Notes: a model not told the origin generated them from the sequence alone. 50,766 nucleotides of DNA from an uncultured Holophagaceae bacterium (GCA_903857495.1 CAIOFF010000013.1:1-50766); one strand, 5' to 3'; counted from the stretch's first letter, positions 41,578 to 50,631 are shown. Numbers and translations: made by a program.

Positions 41578-43908
41578 ATGCTCTCCAGGTCCACCCTCTG
41601 GCAGCGCCTCTCCGGGGCTCCCCTCTGGCCCGTCGCCTGGGCTCTGGTAGCGGCCTGCGCGGTGCCCTGGCTCCTTCCCGAGCGCTGGAGCGGCCAGCTG
41701 GCGCCGCGCTGGGTGGCTCTGGGAGTCCTGGTCTGGGCACTCTCGCTGCCACTCCTCCGCCGCCGCCGCTGGCTCCTGGTGCCCCTGACCCTGAGCCTGG
41801 TGGGCAGCACCTTCCTGGGCCTGGCCCGGAAGGCCCAGTGGGAGACGAATCTGCCCACCGGCTTCCAGGCCCTGGAGGGCAGGATCGGCCTGCCCTGGAC
41901 CCTGCAGGGGGAGCGGCTGCGGAGCCAGCTGGACCTGACCGCGCCGCCCGCCCTGAAGGGCCTGTCGCTGCCCCTCACGGTGCCCGCGGAGGGCGAGCAG
42001 CCCCCGCCCGCGCCCGGCACCCCCATCCGGGTCCGCGCCGAGCTGCGCCCCGTCCAGCCCGGCCCGGTCTTCCTGGCCGAGCGCCCCTTGTGGCGCGCGC
42101 GGAGCGACGAGGCCCCACGCCGTCTCCACCTGGCTTCCGCCCAGCTGCTGGAGGCCACCGGGCCCGCGGCGCCCAGTCCCCTGCTGCGTCTGCAGGCCTT
42201 CATCCGGCGCCGCTTCGACGCCCTGCCCCTGGGCCCGACGGCCCGGGACCTGTGGGGGGCACTGGCCCTGGGCATCCCCCCGGCGGACGAGGCCCACTTC
42301 AGCGTCTTCGCGGAGAGCGGCACGATCCACATCCTGGTGGTCTCGGGCCTGCAGGTGACCCTCGTCCTGGCAGCCCTGGAGGCCCTGCTGCGCCGCCTCC
42401 GCCTGCGCGGCGCCGCCGTCGGAGCCATGGCCGGGGGCCTGCTCTACGCCGCCCTGGTGGGCTTCTCCGCCCCAGTGTGGCGGGGCCTCTTCATGGGCTT
42501 CGCCTGGGCCATCGGGCGCGGCACGGGCTGGAAGCTGCCGCCCGTGGCGGGTCTCCACCTGGCCCTGCTGCTCTGGCTGCTGGGGCACCCGGCCGCCGGG
42601 GTAGAGCCCGGGTTCCTGCTGGCCTGGTGGGCCCTGCTCGGCCTCCTCTGGGGGGCGGAACCGCTGGCAGGCCTCCTGGCCCCGCTGCTGGGCCGCCTGG
42701 CCCTGCCCCTGGCCCGCCTGACCGCGCCCTGGCTCTCCACCCTGCCCCTCCTGGCCCTGCTGCATGGAGGCGCCCCCTGGTGGGGCGTCCTGGCCAACCT
42801 TCTGGTCCTTCCCCTGGTCGCCTTCCTGACGCCCATCTGCCTCGCCCTGATCCTGCTGCCTCTGCCGGGGCTCACCCAGGGCGCGGGCGCCCTCCTGGAC
42901 TGGATGGGGAACCAGCTGGTGCCCGCCCTCACGGGGATCGCGCCCCTGGCCACCGGCATCCTCTGGCCCTGGCTGCTGCTGGCCCTCGGCTGGCTGGCCC
43001 TGGCCCACCTGCAGGGGCGGCTGCGGCGCACCCGGGCCCTGACCGTGGGCCTGGTGGCCGGTTCCCTGGGCCTGCTCGCCACCCGGGGCACGGGTCGGGC
43101 CCCGGCCACCCTCACGCTGGAGTCCGTGGACATCGGCCAGGGTGACGCCCTGCTGCTGCGGGTGCCCGGCGGGGAGGCCACCCTCATCGATACGGGGCCG
43201 AGCCCCTGGACCGGCCGCCGCCTCGCGCGGGTGCTCAGCCGACGCGGCGTGCGGGAGCCCGTGCACCTGCTGCTGACCCACGCCCACGGGGACCACGCGG
43301 GGGGCTGGGCCACCCTCGCCCGGATCTGGCCCCTGGCATCCACCAGCGTGCCCGTCACCGCCGACGACGAGGATCCCTGGGCACCCTACCGCCCCGGCGC
43401 GGGGACCGAGCTTGCGGGGCTGCTGCGCAACGATGCCTGGTCCCGCGGACCGGCGGCTTTCAGTGTGCGCTGGCCCCCCGGCGCCTTCGCCCTGCCCGAT
43501 GCCAACATGGTGTCCATCGTGCTGCGGGTGGCCTGGCAGGACAGGGAGCTCTGGCTCATGGGCGACGCCTTGGCCGTGCAGGAGCGGGACCTGCTGGACC
43601 TGGGGGAGCCCGGCCCCGGCCGCCACCGCCTGCTCAAGGCGGGCCACCACGGCAGCCGCAACGCTTCGGATCCGGTCTGGGTCGCGGCGCTCCATCCCGA
43701 GCTGGTCATCATCCCGGCGGGCTACCGCAACCGCTTCGAGCACCCCCACGCCGAGACGCTGGAGACCTTCCGCCGCTACGAGCTGACACCCTGGATCACG
43801 GGCCCCGCCTGCGGGGTGCAGGTGGCCGCCGTGCCCGGCGGGTGGCAGATCCGGACCGGCGCGGGCGCCGAAGCCTTCACGCCTCTGCGAACCAACCCGC
43901 TGCCTTGA
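41578..43908 (+). CDS. comEC: ComEC/Rec2 DNA uptake channel
   Basis: At 776 residues this has all ComEC parts: N-terminal membrane helices and an OB-like region (about 1-190), the competence core (ALALGIPPADEAHFSVFAES, then GTIHILVVSGLQVTLVLAA) and many helices to about residue 510. The metallo-beta-lactamase-like domain has VDIGQGDALLLRVPGGEATL, the HAHGDHAGG metal motif and LLKAGHHGSRNA. It moves single-stranded DNA across the inner membrane and suggests natural competence. It is divergent from the sigma-54 regulator with a 63-bp gap. Confidence 0.93.
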   Translation: MLSRSTLWQRLSGAPLWPVAWALVAACAVPWLLPERWSGQLAPRWVALGVLVWALSLPLLRRRRWLLVPLTLSLVGSTFLGLARKAQWETNLPTGFQALEGRIGLPWTLQGERLRSQLDLTAPPALKGLSLPLTVPAEGEQPPPAPGTPIRVRAELRPVQPGPVFLAERPLWRARSDEAPRRLHLASAQLLEATGPAAPSPLLRLQAFIRRRFDALPLGPTARDLWGALALGIPPADEAHFSVFAESGTIHILVVSGLQVTLVLAALEALLRRLRLRGAAVGAMAGGLLYAALVGFSAPVWRGLFMGFAWAIGRGTGWKLPPVAGLHLALLLWLLGHPAAGVEPGFLLAWWALLGLLWGAEPLAGLLAPLLGRLALPLARLTAPWLSTLPLLALLHGGAPWWGVLANLLVLPLVAFLTPICLALILLPLPGLTQGAGALLDWMGNQLVPALTGIAPLATGILWPWLLLALGWLALAHLQGRLRRTRALTVGLVAGSLGLLATRGTGRAPATLTLESVDIGQGDALLLRVPGGEATLIDTGPSPWTGRRLARVLSRRGVREPVHLLLTHAHGDHAGGWATLARIWPLASTSVPVTADDEDPWAPYRPGAGTELAGLLRNDAWSRGPAAFSVRWPPGAFALPDANMVSIVLRVAWQDRELWLMGDALAVQERDLLDLGEPGPGRHRLLKAGHHGSRNASDPVWVAALHPELVIIPAGYRNRFEHPHAETLETFRRYELTPWITGPACGVQVAAVPGGWQIRTGAGAEAFTPLRTNPLP

Positions 43909-44458
43909 GGGCCGCCACCAGCAGCTGGCTGCCCCGGGCGTGGTTGGCCTGCCACTGGGCCGGGGCGGCGGGTCCCACGTCATTCACAACCACCAGCGCC
44001 GCGCCGCAGGGCACGCCCGCGGCCTGACAGGCGGCGAAGACCCCGCTGAGCTCCAGGTGCTCCGCCGGAGCCACGGTGCCCAGCAGGGCCGCGCCCTCCA
44101 GAGTCGAGGTGATGGCCGGGGGCACCGCCACGGCCTGGGGGGGCCAGGGGCCGCCCAGGGTCGAGGCCCAGCGGGTCGGCTCGGGGCCCGGCCGGTAGGC
44201 GCCGCCCCGCAGCTCCTCCACGGAGGTGGCGATGGCCTCGCCCGCCCAGAGGCACTGGAAGAGGGCCAGGCGCTCGTCGTAGCGGCCGCAGGTGCCCAGG
44301 AAGAGCACGGCCTCGGGCCGCTGCTCGGCCAGCAGCCGCGCGGTCGTCGCCGCGGCGGTCACCGCGCCGATGCCCACGGTGGCCACCGTCCAACCTGCGG
44401 GAGGCACGGCAGCAAGGGGCCCCAGCTCGGGGGCGAAGGCGGACAGGAGGAGGCGCAT
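43877..44458 (-). CDS. Nucleoside phosphorylase/futalosine hydrolase-like protein
   Basis: The 193-residue protein has the PNP/UDP family fold: VATVGIGAVTAAATTARLLA, AVLFLGTCGRYDE, and LELSGVFAACQAAGVPCGAA with VVVNDVGP after it. The Asp in VVNDVGP is the usual catalytic residue position. Its size and motifs resemble MqnB futalosine hydrolase of the alternative menaquinone route, but other family members remain possible. It overlaps the comEC 3' end by 32 bp on the opposite strand and lies 9 bp from the upstream Dnmt2-like gene. Confidence 0.7.
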   Translation of the reverse strand: MRLLLSAFAPELGPLAAVPPAGWTVATVGIGAVTAAATTARLLAEQRPEAVLFLGTCGRYDERLALFQCLWAGEAIATSVEELRGGAYRPGPEPTRWASTLGGPWPPQAVAVPPAITSTLEGAALLGTVAPAEHLELSGVFAACQAAGVPCGAALVVVNDVGPAAPAQWQANHARGSQLLVAALKAAGWFAEA

Positions 44459-44467
44459 GGGGAGATT

Positions 44468-45328
44468 CTACGCGAGATGCTGCAGCGCCCAGGCGGCGAC
44501 GGGGATGGAGAGGCCATTGCCCAGCAGCCGGTAGCGGACCTCCAGGGACAGCGCCTCGGGAAAGCGGAAGCCCTCAGGCAGGCCCAGCAGGCGCGCCACC
44601 TCCGGGGGCGAGAAGCGGCGCACGCCGCGCGCCGTCCGCAGGAAGGAGCCGCTGCCCACGTAGCGCCGACCGTAGCCGCCGATGAAGCACGCGGTGCGGC
44701 GGTCACCGGCCTCGACGAGATCCAGGCCCTCGTAGTGGCGGGCCAGCACCTCCGGCGGCAGGTAGAGCCGCTCGTCCTCCACCGCATCCAGGAACGCGGC
44801 CACGGCGCGCGGCGCCAGTACCGGCAGCGGCAGGGCCCGCAGCGGCTTCCGCGAGGCCACCACATAGACCCGGGGCCGCTGGTTGGGCCAGCCGAACTGG
44901 CTGGGGCAGGCCTGGAGATCCAGCTGGTACATGCCGTGAGAGCGGAGCCGCTCCGAGAGCAGCGCGTGGGCATCGGAGCCCAGGAAACCGGCCACGTTCT
45001 CCAGCACCAGGTGGTCCGGCGGCGCCTCGCGGAACACGTCCATGAGGTGGCGGAAAGCCCGGGAGCGGCGGTCCTCCAGGCCCTGGTGGTTCCCCATGCG
45101 GCAGAAGGGCTGGCAGGGTGGGCTCAGCAGCCAGGTGTCGGCCCCGTGAGCGGCCAGCGCCGCCCGCGGCACGGCGGCCAGCTCCTGGGGCCGCGGGAGC
45201 TCCCCGTGGTTCACCTGGTAGGTGGTGTTGGCGGCCTCGCTCACGTCGTAGGCCGCCACCACCTGACCGCGGTCCTGGAGGGCGCAGCGCCAACCGCCCA
45301 GGCCCGAGAACAGCTCGAGGACGCGCAT
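44468..45328 (-). CDS. dnmt2: Dnmt2/TRDMT1-type cytosine-5 methyltransferase
   Basis: This 286-residue C5 methyltransferase has motif I (MRVLELFSGLGGWRCAL), motif IV SPPCQPF with the nucleophile Cys near residue 72, VLENVAGF (motif VI), WPNQRPRVYVVA (VIII) and RYRLLGNGLSIPV (X). The region between VIII and X is diagnostic: TACFIGGYGRRYVGSGSFL aligns with the Dnmt2 CFT...YG.YVEGTGS signature, and the PPCQPF-RMGN-RR segment also fits Dnmt2 rather than a restriction methylase. Dnmt2 methylates C38 of tRNA; a Geobacter homologue acting on tRNA-Glu is known. The ATG overlaps the upstream stop by one base. No restriction enzyme gene is nearby. Confidence 0.82.
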   Translation of the reverse strand: MRVLELFSGLGGWRCALQDRGQVVAAYDVSEAANTTYQVNHGELPRPQELAAVPRAALAAHGADTWLLSPPCQPFCRMGNHQGLEDRRSRAFRHLMDVFREAPPDHLVLENVAGFLGSDAHALLSERLRSHGMYQLDLQACPSQFGWPNQRPRVYVVASRKPLRALPLPVLAPRAVAAFLDAVEDERLYLPPEVLARHYEGLDLVEAGDRRTACFIGGYGRRYVGSGSFLRTARGVRRFSPPEVARLLGLPEGFRFPEALSLEVRYRLLGNGLSIPVAAWALQHLA

Positions 45329-45945
45329 CAGCAGCCGCAGCCGCTGCCACACCCTCCGCAGGCCGCCTGCAGGGTGGTGGCCTTGGCCAGACCATGGCCC
45401 GCGGCAAAGAGCCGGAGCGCCAGCGCCAGCGCCGTCAGCGCATCGGCCCAGAGCACCCAGAGGCCCAGCAGGCTGCCCGCGGCCAGTAGCACCGCCAGCT
45501 CCAGCAGGACCCGAGTCCGCGCGGCATCCAGCTCCAGCGCGGGATGCAGACCCGCCAGACCACGTTTGGCGATCCAGAGGAGCCCCAGCAGCACTAGGGC
45601 CGTGAGGGCCAGTCCCCGGGTGGTAGCATCCGCCGAGGGCAGCCACTCCCCCCGCAGGGCCAGCAGACCGACGCCGGCCAGACCCAGGGCCACGAGGCGC
45701 TGCAGGTGGGCGGTGGCCCGCAGGGTCACCCGGTCCCGCTCGAGGCCCTCGTTGCCAAGCCCGCCCCCGATGCGGGCGCCCAGGCTGAGGGCGGGTGCGA
45801 CCTGCAGGAGGCAGGCCATGCCAAACCCCCCGAGAGCGATGGCGCCCTGAGCCCAGCCCAGCCCCAGCGCGGCGCTCCCGAGGAGCAGACCGGCCAGCGC
45901 CGTGACTTGTGTCAGCCGGAGGGAGCGGGAGAGGTCCGCCGTCAT
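45328..45945 (-). CDS. CDF-like cation efflux membrane protein, reduced
   Basis: The 205-residue protein has about five or six hydrophobic segments and resembles the membrane part of cation diffusion facilitators (LLGLWVLWADALTALALALR), but the usual HxxxD/DxxxD metal pairs are not clear and no cytoplasmic domain follows. The C-terminus ends in a cysteine-rich tail (CGGCGSGCGC), a probable metal-binding or sensing element. It lies between ettA (ATGA overlap) and the Dnmt2-like gene (one-base overlap), so all three are likely co-transcribed. Transport function is uncertain. Confidence 0.6.
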   Translation of the reverse strand: MTADLSRSLRLTQVTALAGLLLGSAALGLGWAQGAIALGGFGMACLLQVAPALSLGARIGGGLGNEGLERDRVTLRATAHLQRLVALGLAGVGLLALRGEWLPSADATTRGLALTALVLLGLLWIAKRGLAGLHPALELDAARTRVLLELAVLLAAGSLLGLWVLWADALTALALALRLFAAGHGLAKATTLQAACGGCGSGCGC

Positions 45946-47639
45946 CGGGTCAGCTTCCGATACTTGATGCGGTGCGGGTCGAAGGGCTTGAGGCCCAGGA
46001 CGTCCCTGCGGTAGTCCTCGTACTGGCTGTAGTTCCCATCGAAGAACTGCACCTGGGAGTCCCCCTCGAAGGCCAGGATGTGCGTGGCCAGGCGGTCTAG
46101 GAACCAGCGGTCGTGGCTCACCAGCACGGCGCTGCCGGCGAAGGCCTCGATGGCCTCTTCCAGGGCCCGCATGGTGTTCACGTCCAGGTCGTTGGTGGGC
46201 TCATCGAAGAACAGCAGGTTGGCTTCGCTCTTCAGCGTGAGGGCCAGGTTCAGGCGGTTCTGCTGGCCCCCGCTCAGCTCGGAGATCTTCTTCTGCTGGG
46301 AGTCGCCGGAGAACCCGAAGCGGCTCAGCCAGGCGCGGGCGTTGATGAGCTTGCCACCCAGCTCGATCTGCTCGTAGCCGCCGCTGACGGCCTCGAAGAC
46401 ACTCTTGTCGAGCTTGAGGTTCGAGCGGAGCTGATCCACGTAGGCCATGCGCACGGTCTCGCCGATGCGGATGGTGCCCGCGTCCGGCGCCTCCTGGCCC
46501 GTGAGCAGGCGCAGCAGCGTGGACTTGCCGGCGCCGTTGGGGCCGATGACCCCGAGGATGCCGCCGCGGGGGATGGCGAAGGTCAGGTTCTCGAAGAGCA
46601 CCCGGTCCCCGTAGGCCTTGCTGACGCCGCTCAGCTCCGCCACGAGATCGCCGAGGCGCGGACCGCTGGGAATGTAGATCTCCAGCTCCTGCTCCTTCTG
46701 GCGGCCTTCCTCCCCGGCCAGGCTCTCGTAGTTGGCGATGCGGGCCTTGCTCTTGGTGTGCTGGCCCTTGGGGGACATGCGGATCCACTCCAGCTCACGC
46801 TCCAGGGTCTTCTGGCGCCGCTGGTCGGACTTCTCCTCCCGCGCCAGGCGGCCCTGCTTCTGCTCCAGCCAGCTCGAGTAGTTGCCCTTCCAGGGGATGC
46901 CCTCGCCCCGGTCCAGCTCAAGGATCCACTCGGCCACGTGGTCCAGGAAGTAGCGGTCGTGGGTGACGGCGATGACCGTGCCCTTGTAGTCCTGGAGGTG
47001 CTTCTCCAGCCAGGCGACGGTCTCCGCGTCCAGGTGGTTGGTGGGCTCGTCCAGCAGCAGGATGTCCGGCTGCTGGAGCAGGAGGCGGCACAGGGCCACA
47101 CGCCGCCGCTCGCCGCCGGAGAGCACGCCGATCTTGGTGTCGGGATCGGGGCAGCGCAGGGCGTCCATGGCCTGGTCCAGGCGCGAGTCCAGGTCCCAGC
47201 AGTCGTGGGCGTCGATCTTCTCCTGGAGCTCGCCCTGCTTGGCCAGCAGGGCATCCATGTCCGCGTCGGGGTCCGCGAACTGCTCACTGATGGCGTTGTA
47301 GGCCTTGAGCCAGCCCACCTGCTCGGCGGCGCCCTCCTCCACGATCTCCAGCACGGTCTTGTCGGGGTCGAGTTGGGGCTCCTGGTCGAGGATGCCCGTG
47401 GTGTAGCCCTTGCTGAGCACGGCCTCGCCGTTGAAGTCCTGGTCCACGCCCGCCATGATCCGCAGCACGGTGCTCTTGCCGGAGCCGTTGAGACCCAGGA
47501 CGCCGATCTTGGCGCCGTAGAAGTAGCTGAGGGAGATGTCCTTGATGACCGGTTTGTTGTTGTAGATCTTGCTGACCCGCATCATCGAGTAGATGATCTC
47601 GGGCTGCTCGGTGACCGGTCGGGAGGAAGGCTTCGCCAT
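45942..47639 (-). CDS. ettA: Energy-dependent translational throttle protein EttA
   Basis: This is a 565-residue ABC-F protein. There are two ATPase domains, with Walker A GLNGSGKST and GPNGAGKST, signatures LSGGERRRVALCRLL and LSGGQQNRLNLALTL, and Walker B LLLDEPTNHLD and LFFDEPTNDLD. The linker SPKGQHTKSKARIANYESLA and the C-terminal VQFFDGNYSQYEDYRR are EttA hallmarks. EttA binds the ribosomal E site and gates entry into elongation depending on ADP/ATP. Downstream in the same unit lies a Dnmt2-type tRNA methyltransferase. Confidence 0.95.
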   Translation of the reverse strand: MAKPSSRPVTEQPEIIYSMMRVSKIYNNKPVIKDISLSYFYGAKIGVLGLNGSGKSTVLRIMAGVDQDFNGEAVLSKGYTTGILDQEPQLDPDKTVLEIVEEGAAEQVGWLKAYNAISEQFADPDADMDALLAKQGELQEKIDAHDCWDLDSRLDQAMDALRCPDPDTKIGVLSGGERRRVALCRLLLQQPDILLLDEPTNHLDAETVAWLEKHLQDYKGTVIAVTHDRYFLDHVAEWILELDRGEGIPWKGNYSSWLEQKQGRLAREEKSDQRRQKTLERELEWIRMSPKGQHTKSKARIANYESLAGEEGRQKEQELEIYIPSGPRLGDLVAELSGVSKAYGDRVLFENLTFAIPRGGILGVIGPNGAGKSTLLRLLTGQEAPDAGTIRIGETVRMAYVDQLRSNLKLDKSVFEAVSGGYEQIELGGKLINARAWLSRFGFSGDSQQKKISELSGGQQNRLNLALTLKSEANLLFFDEPTNDLDVNTMRALEEAIEAFAGSAVLVSHDRWFLDRLATHILAFEGDSQVQFFDGNYSQYEDYRRDVLGLKPFDPHRIKYRKLTR

Positions 47640-47741
47640 GTGTTTTGCCCGAAAAGGGTGATTCTATCGCGCTTCCCCGTTCGGGTCGCCCACCCAGCGA
47701 GGTGTGCTCCGTGGTGGCCGCGGACTCAAGGCTGACAAGCC

Positions 47742-47774
47742 CAGGCCCCGGCTGCCGGAGCAGCGCGGGGCCTG
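47742..47774 (-). terminator. GC-rich hairpin after ppdK
   Basis: CAGGCCCC (47742-47749) pairs with GGGGCCTG (47767-47774), and GCTGC/GCAGC pair inside around a CGGA loop. It stands 15 nt past the ppdK stop on the minus strand. It is very stable but lacks a T-tract. Confidence 0.5.
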
Positions 47775-47789
47775 GTGCCGGGGTGGAGC

Positions 47790-50504
47790 CTAGTCCAGGT
47801 TCGCCTGGGCGGCGGCCAGGGTGGCGATGGGCACGCGGTAGGGGCTGCAGCTCACGTAGTCGAGTCCGACCTTGTGGAAGAACTGCACGCTGCGGGGATC
47901 CCCGCCGTGCTCACCACAGACGCCGAGCTTGATGCCCGGGCGGGCGGTGCGACCCTTTTCGCAGGCGATGCGCACCAGCTCCCCGATGCCCTCCTGATCC
48001 AGGCTCTGGAAGGGGTCGTCCTCCAGGATCTTCTTGCCGACATACTCCGGCAGGAAGGTGCCTGCATCGTCGCGGCTGAAGCCGAAGCCCATCTGGGTGA
48101 GGTCGTTGGTGCCGAAGCTGAAGAACTCGGCTTCCACGGCGATGCGGTCGGCGGTGATGGCGGCGCGGGGGATCTCGATCATGGTGCCGATGGGGCAGGC
48201 GAACTGGGTGCCGCGCTCCTGGTTGACCAGGGCGATCTCCTCCAGCATCTGGGCCTTGGTGAAGGCCAGCTCTCGCACGGTGCCAATGAGGGGCACCATC
48301 ACCTCAGGCACAGCCGTGATCCCCTTCGCCGCCACGTTGAGCGCGGCTTCGGCGATGGCGCGGACCTGCATGCGGATGATCTCAGGGAAGGTGATGCCGA
48401 GGCGGCAACCACGGTGGCCCATCATGGGATTGAACTCGTGGAGCTGACCCACGCGGCGTTCCACAGTGCCGAGATCCACGCCGAGCACCTCAGCCATTTC
48501 CCGCTGACCGGCTTCGTCCTGGGGCAGGAACTCGTGGAGCGGGGGATCCAGCAGGCGGATGTTCACGGGCAGGCCGTCCATGGCCTTGAAGATGCCTTCG
48601 AAGTCTTCGCGCTGCATGGGTAGCAGCTTCGCCAGGGCCTTCTTCCGGCCTTCCACATCCGAGGCGAGGATCATCTCCCGCACAGCGATGATGCGGTCGC
48701 CTTCGAAGAACATGTGCTCCGTGCGGCAGAGGCCGATGCCCTGGGCGCCGAAGGCGCGGGCCACGGCGGCATCATGCGGCGTGTCCGCGTTGGTGCGCAC
48801 CTTGAGGCGCTTGGCAGTGTGGCTCCAGGTCATGATCTTGGCGAAGCGCTGGTAGAGCTCGCTGTTCTCGGCCTTCAGGCGCCCATCCACCAGCACCTGG
48901 TTCACCTCGGAGGGGTGCGCGCTCAGTTGGCCGGCGAACACTTCTCCGGTCGAGCCGTCGATGGAGATCCAGTCAACACCGGCCTTCAGCTCCCGGTTGC
49001 CGACTCGCACAGTGCCCTGCGCAACGTCGATCTGCAGGGCGGAGGCGCCGCAGACACAGGGCTTGCCCATGCCGCGAGCGACCACGGCCGCGTGGCTGGT
49101 CATGCCGCCGCGGGCCGTGAGGATGCCCTCGGAGGCCACCATACCGGAGATGTCCTCGGGGCTGGTCTCGATCCGGACCAGCACCACCGGGCCTTCCTTG
49201 GCCAGCTTCTCGGCGGCATCTGCGGTGAGGGCGATGCGCCCCGTGGCCGCGCCAGGTCCGGCATTGAGGCCCTTGGTGAGCAGCTCACCACTGCTGCGCA
49301 GGCGGTCCTTCTCCTTGGGATCGAAGACCGGCGCGAGCAGCTGCGACAGGCTGTCCGCATCGATGCGCCGCAGCGCGGTGTTGCTGTCGATGAGGCCCTC
49401 GTCCACCAGGTCAATGGCGATGCGGATGCCGGCCATGGCCGTGCGCTTGCCGTTGCGGGTCTGGAGCAGGTAGAGCTTGCCGCGTTCGATGGTGAACTCG
49501 ATGTCCTGCATGTCCTTGAAGTGGTGCTCAAGCCGCTTGCAGGTGGCGTCCAGCTCCGTGAAGGAGAGGGGCATCACGTCCTCGAGGCTCTGCAGGCCGG
49601 TGCCTTCGGCCTGGGCACGGGTGATGGGCTGCGGGGTGCGGATACCGGCGACCACATCCTCGCCCTGGGCGTTGATGAGGTATTCGCCGTAGAAGATCTT
49701 CTCGCCCGTGGCCGGATCCCGCGTGAAGGCCACGCCGGTGCCGCAGTCGTCGCCCATGTTGCCGAAGACCATGCTCTGCACGTTCACACCGGTACCCCAC
49801 TCGTCGGGGATGCGGTTCAGCCGGCGGTAGGTGATGGCGCGGCCCGTGTTCCAGCTCTCGAAGACGGCGCGGATGGCACCCCAGAGCTGCTGCATGGGAT
49901 CCTGCGGGAAAGCCGCGCCGGTCTCGTCCAGCACGATGGCCTTGAAGGCCACCACCATGGCCTTCCAGTCATCCACATCCAGGTCCGTATCGAGGTGCTT
50001 GCCGAGCCGCTCCTTGGCGCGCTCGAGCTCGGCCTCGAAGAGCCCATGTTCGACATTGAGCACGACGTTGCTGTACATCGTGACGAAGCGGCGGTAGGAG
50101 TCCCAGGCGAAGCGGGGGTTGCCGCTGGCGCGCTCCAGGGCCACCACCGTCTGGTCGTTGAGGCCGAGGTTGAGGACGGTGTCCATCATGCCGGGCATGG
50201 AGACCCGGGCGCCGGAGCGGACCGACAGCAGGAGCGGATTTTCCGTGGCACCAAAGCCGCAACCACGCACACCCTCCAGCCACCGCAAGGCCTCCACGAC
50301 CTCCGCCTGCAGCTCGTCAGTGAGCTTCCGGCCGTTGGTGTAGTAGGCGCCGCACTGCTCGGTGGTGAGGGTGAAGCCCGGGGGGACGGGGATGCCCAAT
50401 CCGGCCATCTCAGCGAGGTTGCAACCCTTGCCTCCCAACAGGTTGCGCATTGCTGCACCCCCTTCGTTGCGATCTCCCCCGAAGGTATAGACACCCTTGC
50501 TCAT
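47790..50504 (-). CDS. ppdK: Pyruvate, phosphate dikinase
   Basis: This 904-residue enzyme has an ATP-grasp N-terminal domain (VYTFGGDRNEGGAAMRNLLG, GCNLAEMAGLGIPVPPGFTL), the swivelling phosphohistidine domain with GGMTSHAAVVARGMGKPCVC, and the PEP-binding barrel (GLCRTEHMFF, FGTNDLTQMGFGFSRDDAGT, GVCGEHGGDP with the catalytic Cys). It interconverts pyruvate, ATP and phosphate with PEP, AMP and pyrophosphate. ATG 50504 is preferred over the GTG at 50516, because GGAGGA lies between them as ribosome site. It has its own promoter region behind the rRNA terminators. Confidence 0.96.
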   Translation of the reverse strand: MSKGVYTFGGDRNEGGAAMRNLLGGKGCNLAEMAGLGIPVPPGFTLTTEQCGAYYTNGRKLTDELQAEVVEALRWLEGVRGCGFGATENPLLLSVRSGARVSMPGMMDTVLNLGLNDQTVVALERASGNPRFAWDSYRRFVTMYSNVVLNVEHGLFEAELERAKERLGKHLDTDLDVDDWKAMVVAFKAIVLDETGAAFPQDPMQQLWGAIRAVFESWNTGRAITYRRLNRIPDEWGTGVNVQSMVFGNMGDDCGTGVAFTRDPATGEKIFYGEYLINAQGEDVVAGIRTPQPITRAQAEGTGLQSLEDVMPLSFTELDATCKRLEHHFKDMQDIEFTIERGKLYLLQTRNGKRTAMAGIRIAIDLVDEGLIDSNTALRRIDADSLSQLLAPVFDPKEKDRLRSSGELLTKGLNAGPGAATGRIALTADAAEKLAKEGPVVLVRIETSPEDISGMVASEGILTARGGMTSHAAVVARGMGKPCVCGASALQIDVAQGTVRVGNRELKAGVDWISIDGSTGEVFAGQLSAHPSEVNQVLVDGRLKAENSELYQRFAKIMTWSHTAKRLKVRTNADTPHDAAVARAFGAQGIGLCRTEHMFFEGDRIIAVREMILASDVEGRKKALAKLLPMQREDFEGIFKAMDGLPVNIRLLDPPLHEFLPQDEAGQREMAEVLGVDLGTVERRVGQLHEFNPMMGHRGCRLGITFPEIIRMQVRAIAEAALNVAAKGITAVPEVMVPLIGTVRELAFTKAQMLEEIALVNQERGTQFACPIGTMIEIPRAAITADRIAVEAEFFSFGTNDLTQMGFGFSRDDAGTFLPEYVGKKILEDDPFQSLDQEGIGELVRIACEKGRTARPGIKLGVCGEHGGDPRSVQFFHKVGLDYVSCSPYRVPIATLAAAQANLD

Positions 50505-50527
50505 CGAATCCTCCACACGGAAGGATC

Positions 50528-50533
50528 AGTATA
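50528..50533 (-). promoter_or_regulatory. Candidate -10 element for ppdK
   Basis: TATACT on the minus strand, about 24 nt upstream of the start codon, is a good -10 match. No convincing -35 lies 16-18 nt upstream. Confidence 0.35.
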
Positions 50534-50561
50534 TCCATGACATCCGGATCGCGAATGGAAA

Positions 50562-50581
50562 AGCCCCGCGAATTCGGGGCT
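50562..50581 (-). terminator. Second terminator downstream of 5S rRNA
   Basis: AGCCCCG (50562-50568), a 6-nt loop, CGGGGCT (50575-50581). On the minus strand the stem is followed by TTTTCC. Together with the next hairpin it makes a tandem terminator between the rRNA operon and ppdK. Confidence 0.65.
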
Positions 50582-50589
50582 GGGTACAC

Positions 50590-50621
50590 AAAAACAGGTC
50601 ACCCGTTTCGGGGTGACCTGT
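50590..50621 (-). terminator. Intrinsic terminator of the rRNA operon
   Basis: ACAGGTCACCC (50594-50604), loop GTTTCG, GGGTGACCTGT (50611-50621) is a perfect 11-bp stem. On the minus strand it is followed by TTTTGTGT. It begins about 10 nt after the 5S 3' end. Confidence 0.88.
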
Positions 50622-50631
50622 CTTGTTTTAA

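Noticed and set aside
41515-43983. Upstream extension of the sigma-54 regulator frame by more than 800 codons
   Set aside because: The extension runs antisense through comEC and is low-complexity Gly/Gln/Pro-rich. The receiver domain begins exactly at the ATG at 41514.
44468-45328. Orphan restriction-modification methylase
   Set aside because: The motif VIII-X region carries the Dnmt2-type block rather than a variable target-recognition domain, and no endonuclease gene is adjacent.
45329-45646. N-terminal extension of the Dnmt2-like frame
   Set aside because: The extra 106 residues overlap the CDF-like gene in another frame and show no homology; motif I starts right at the ATG at 45328.
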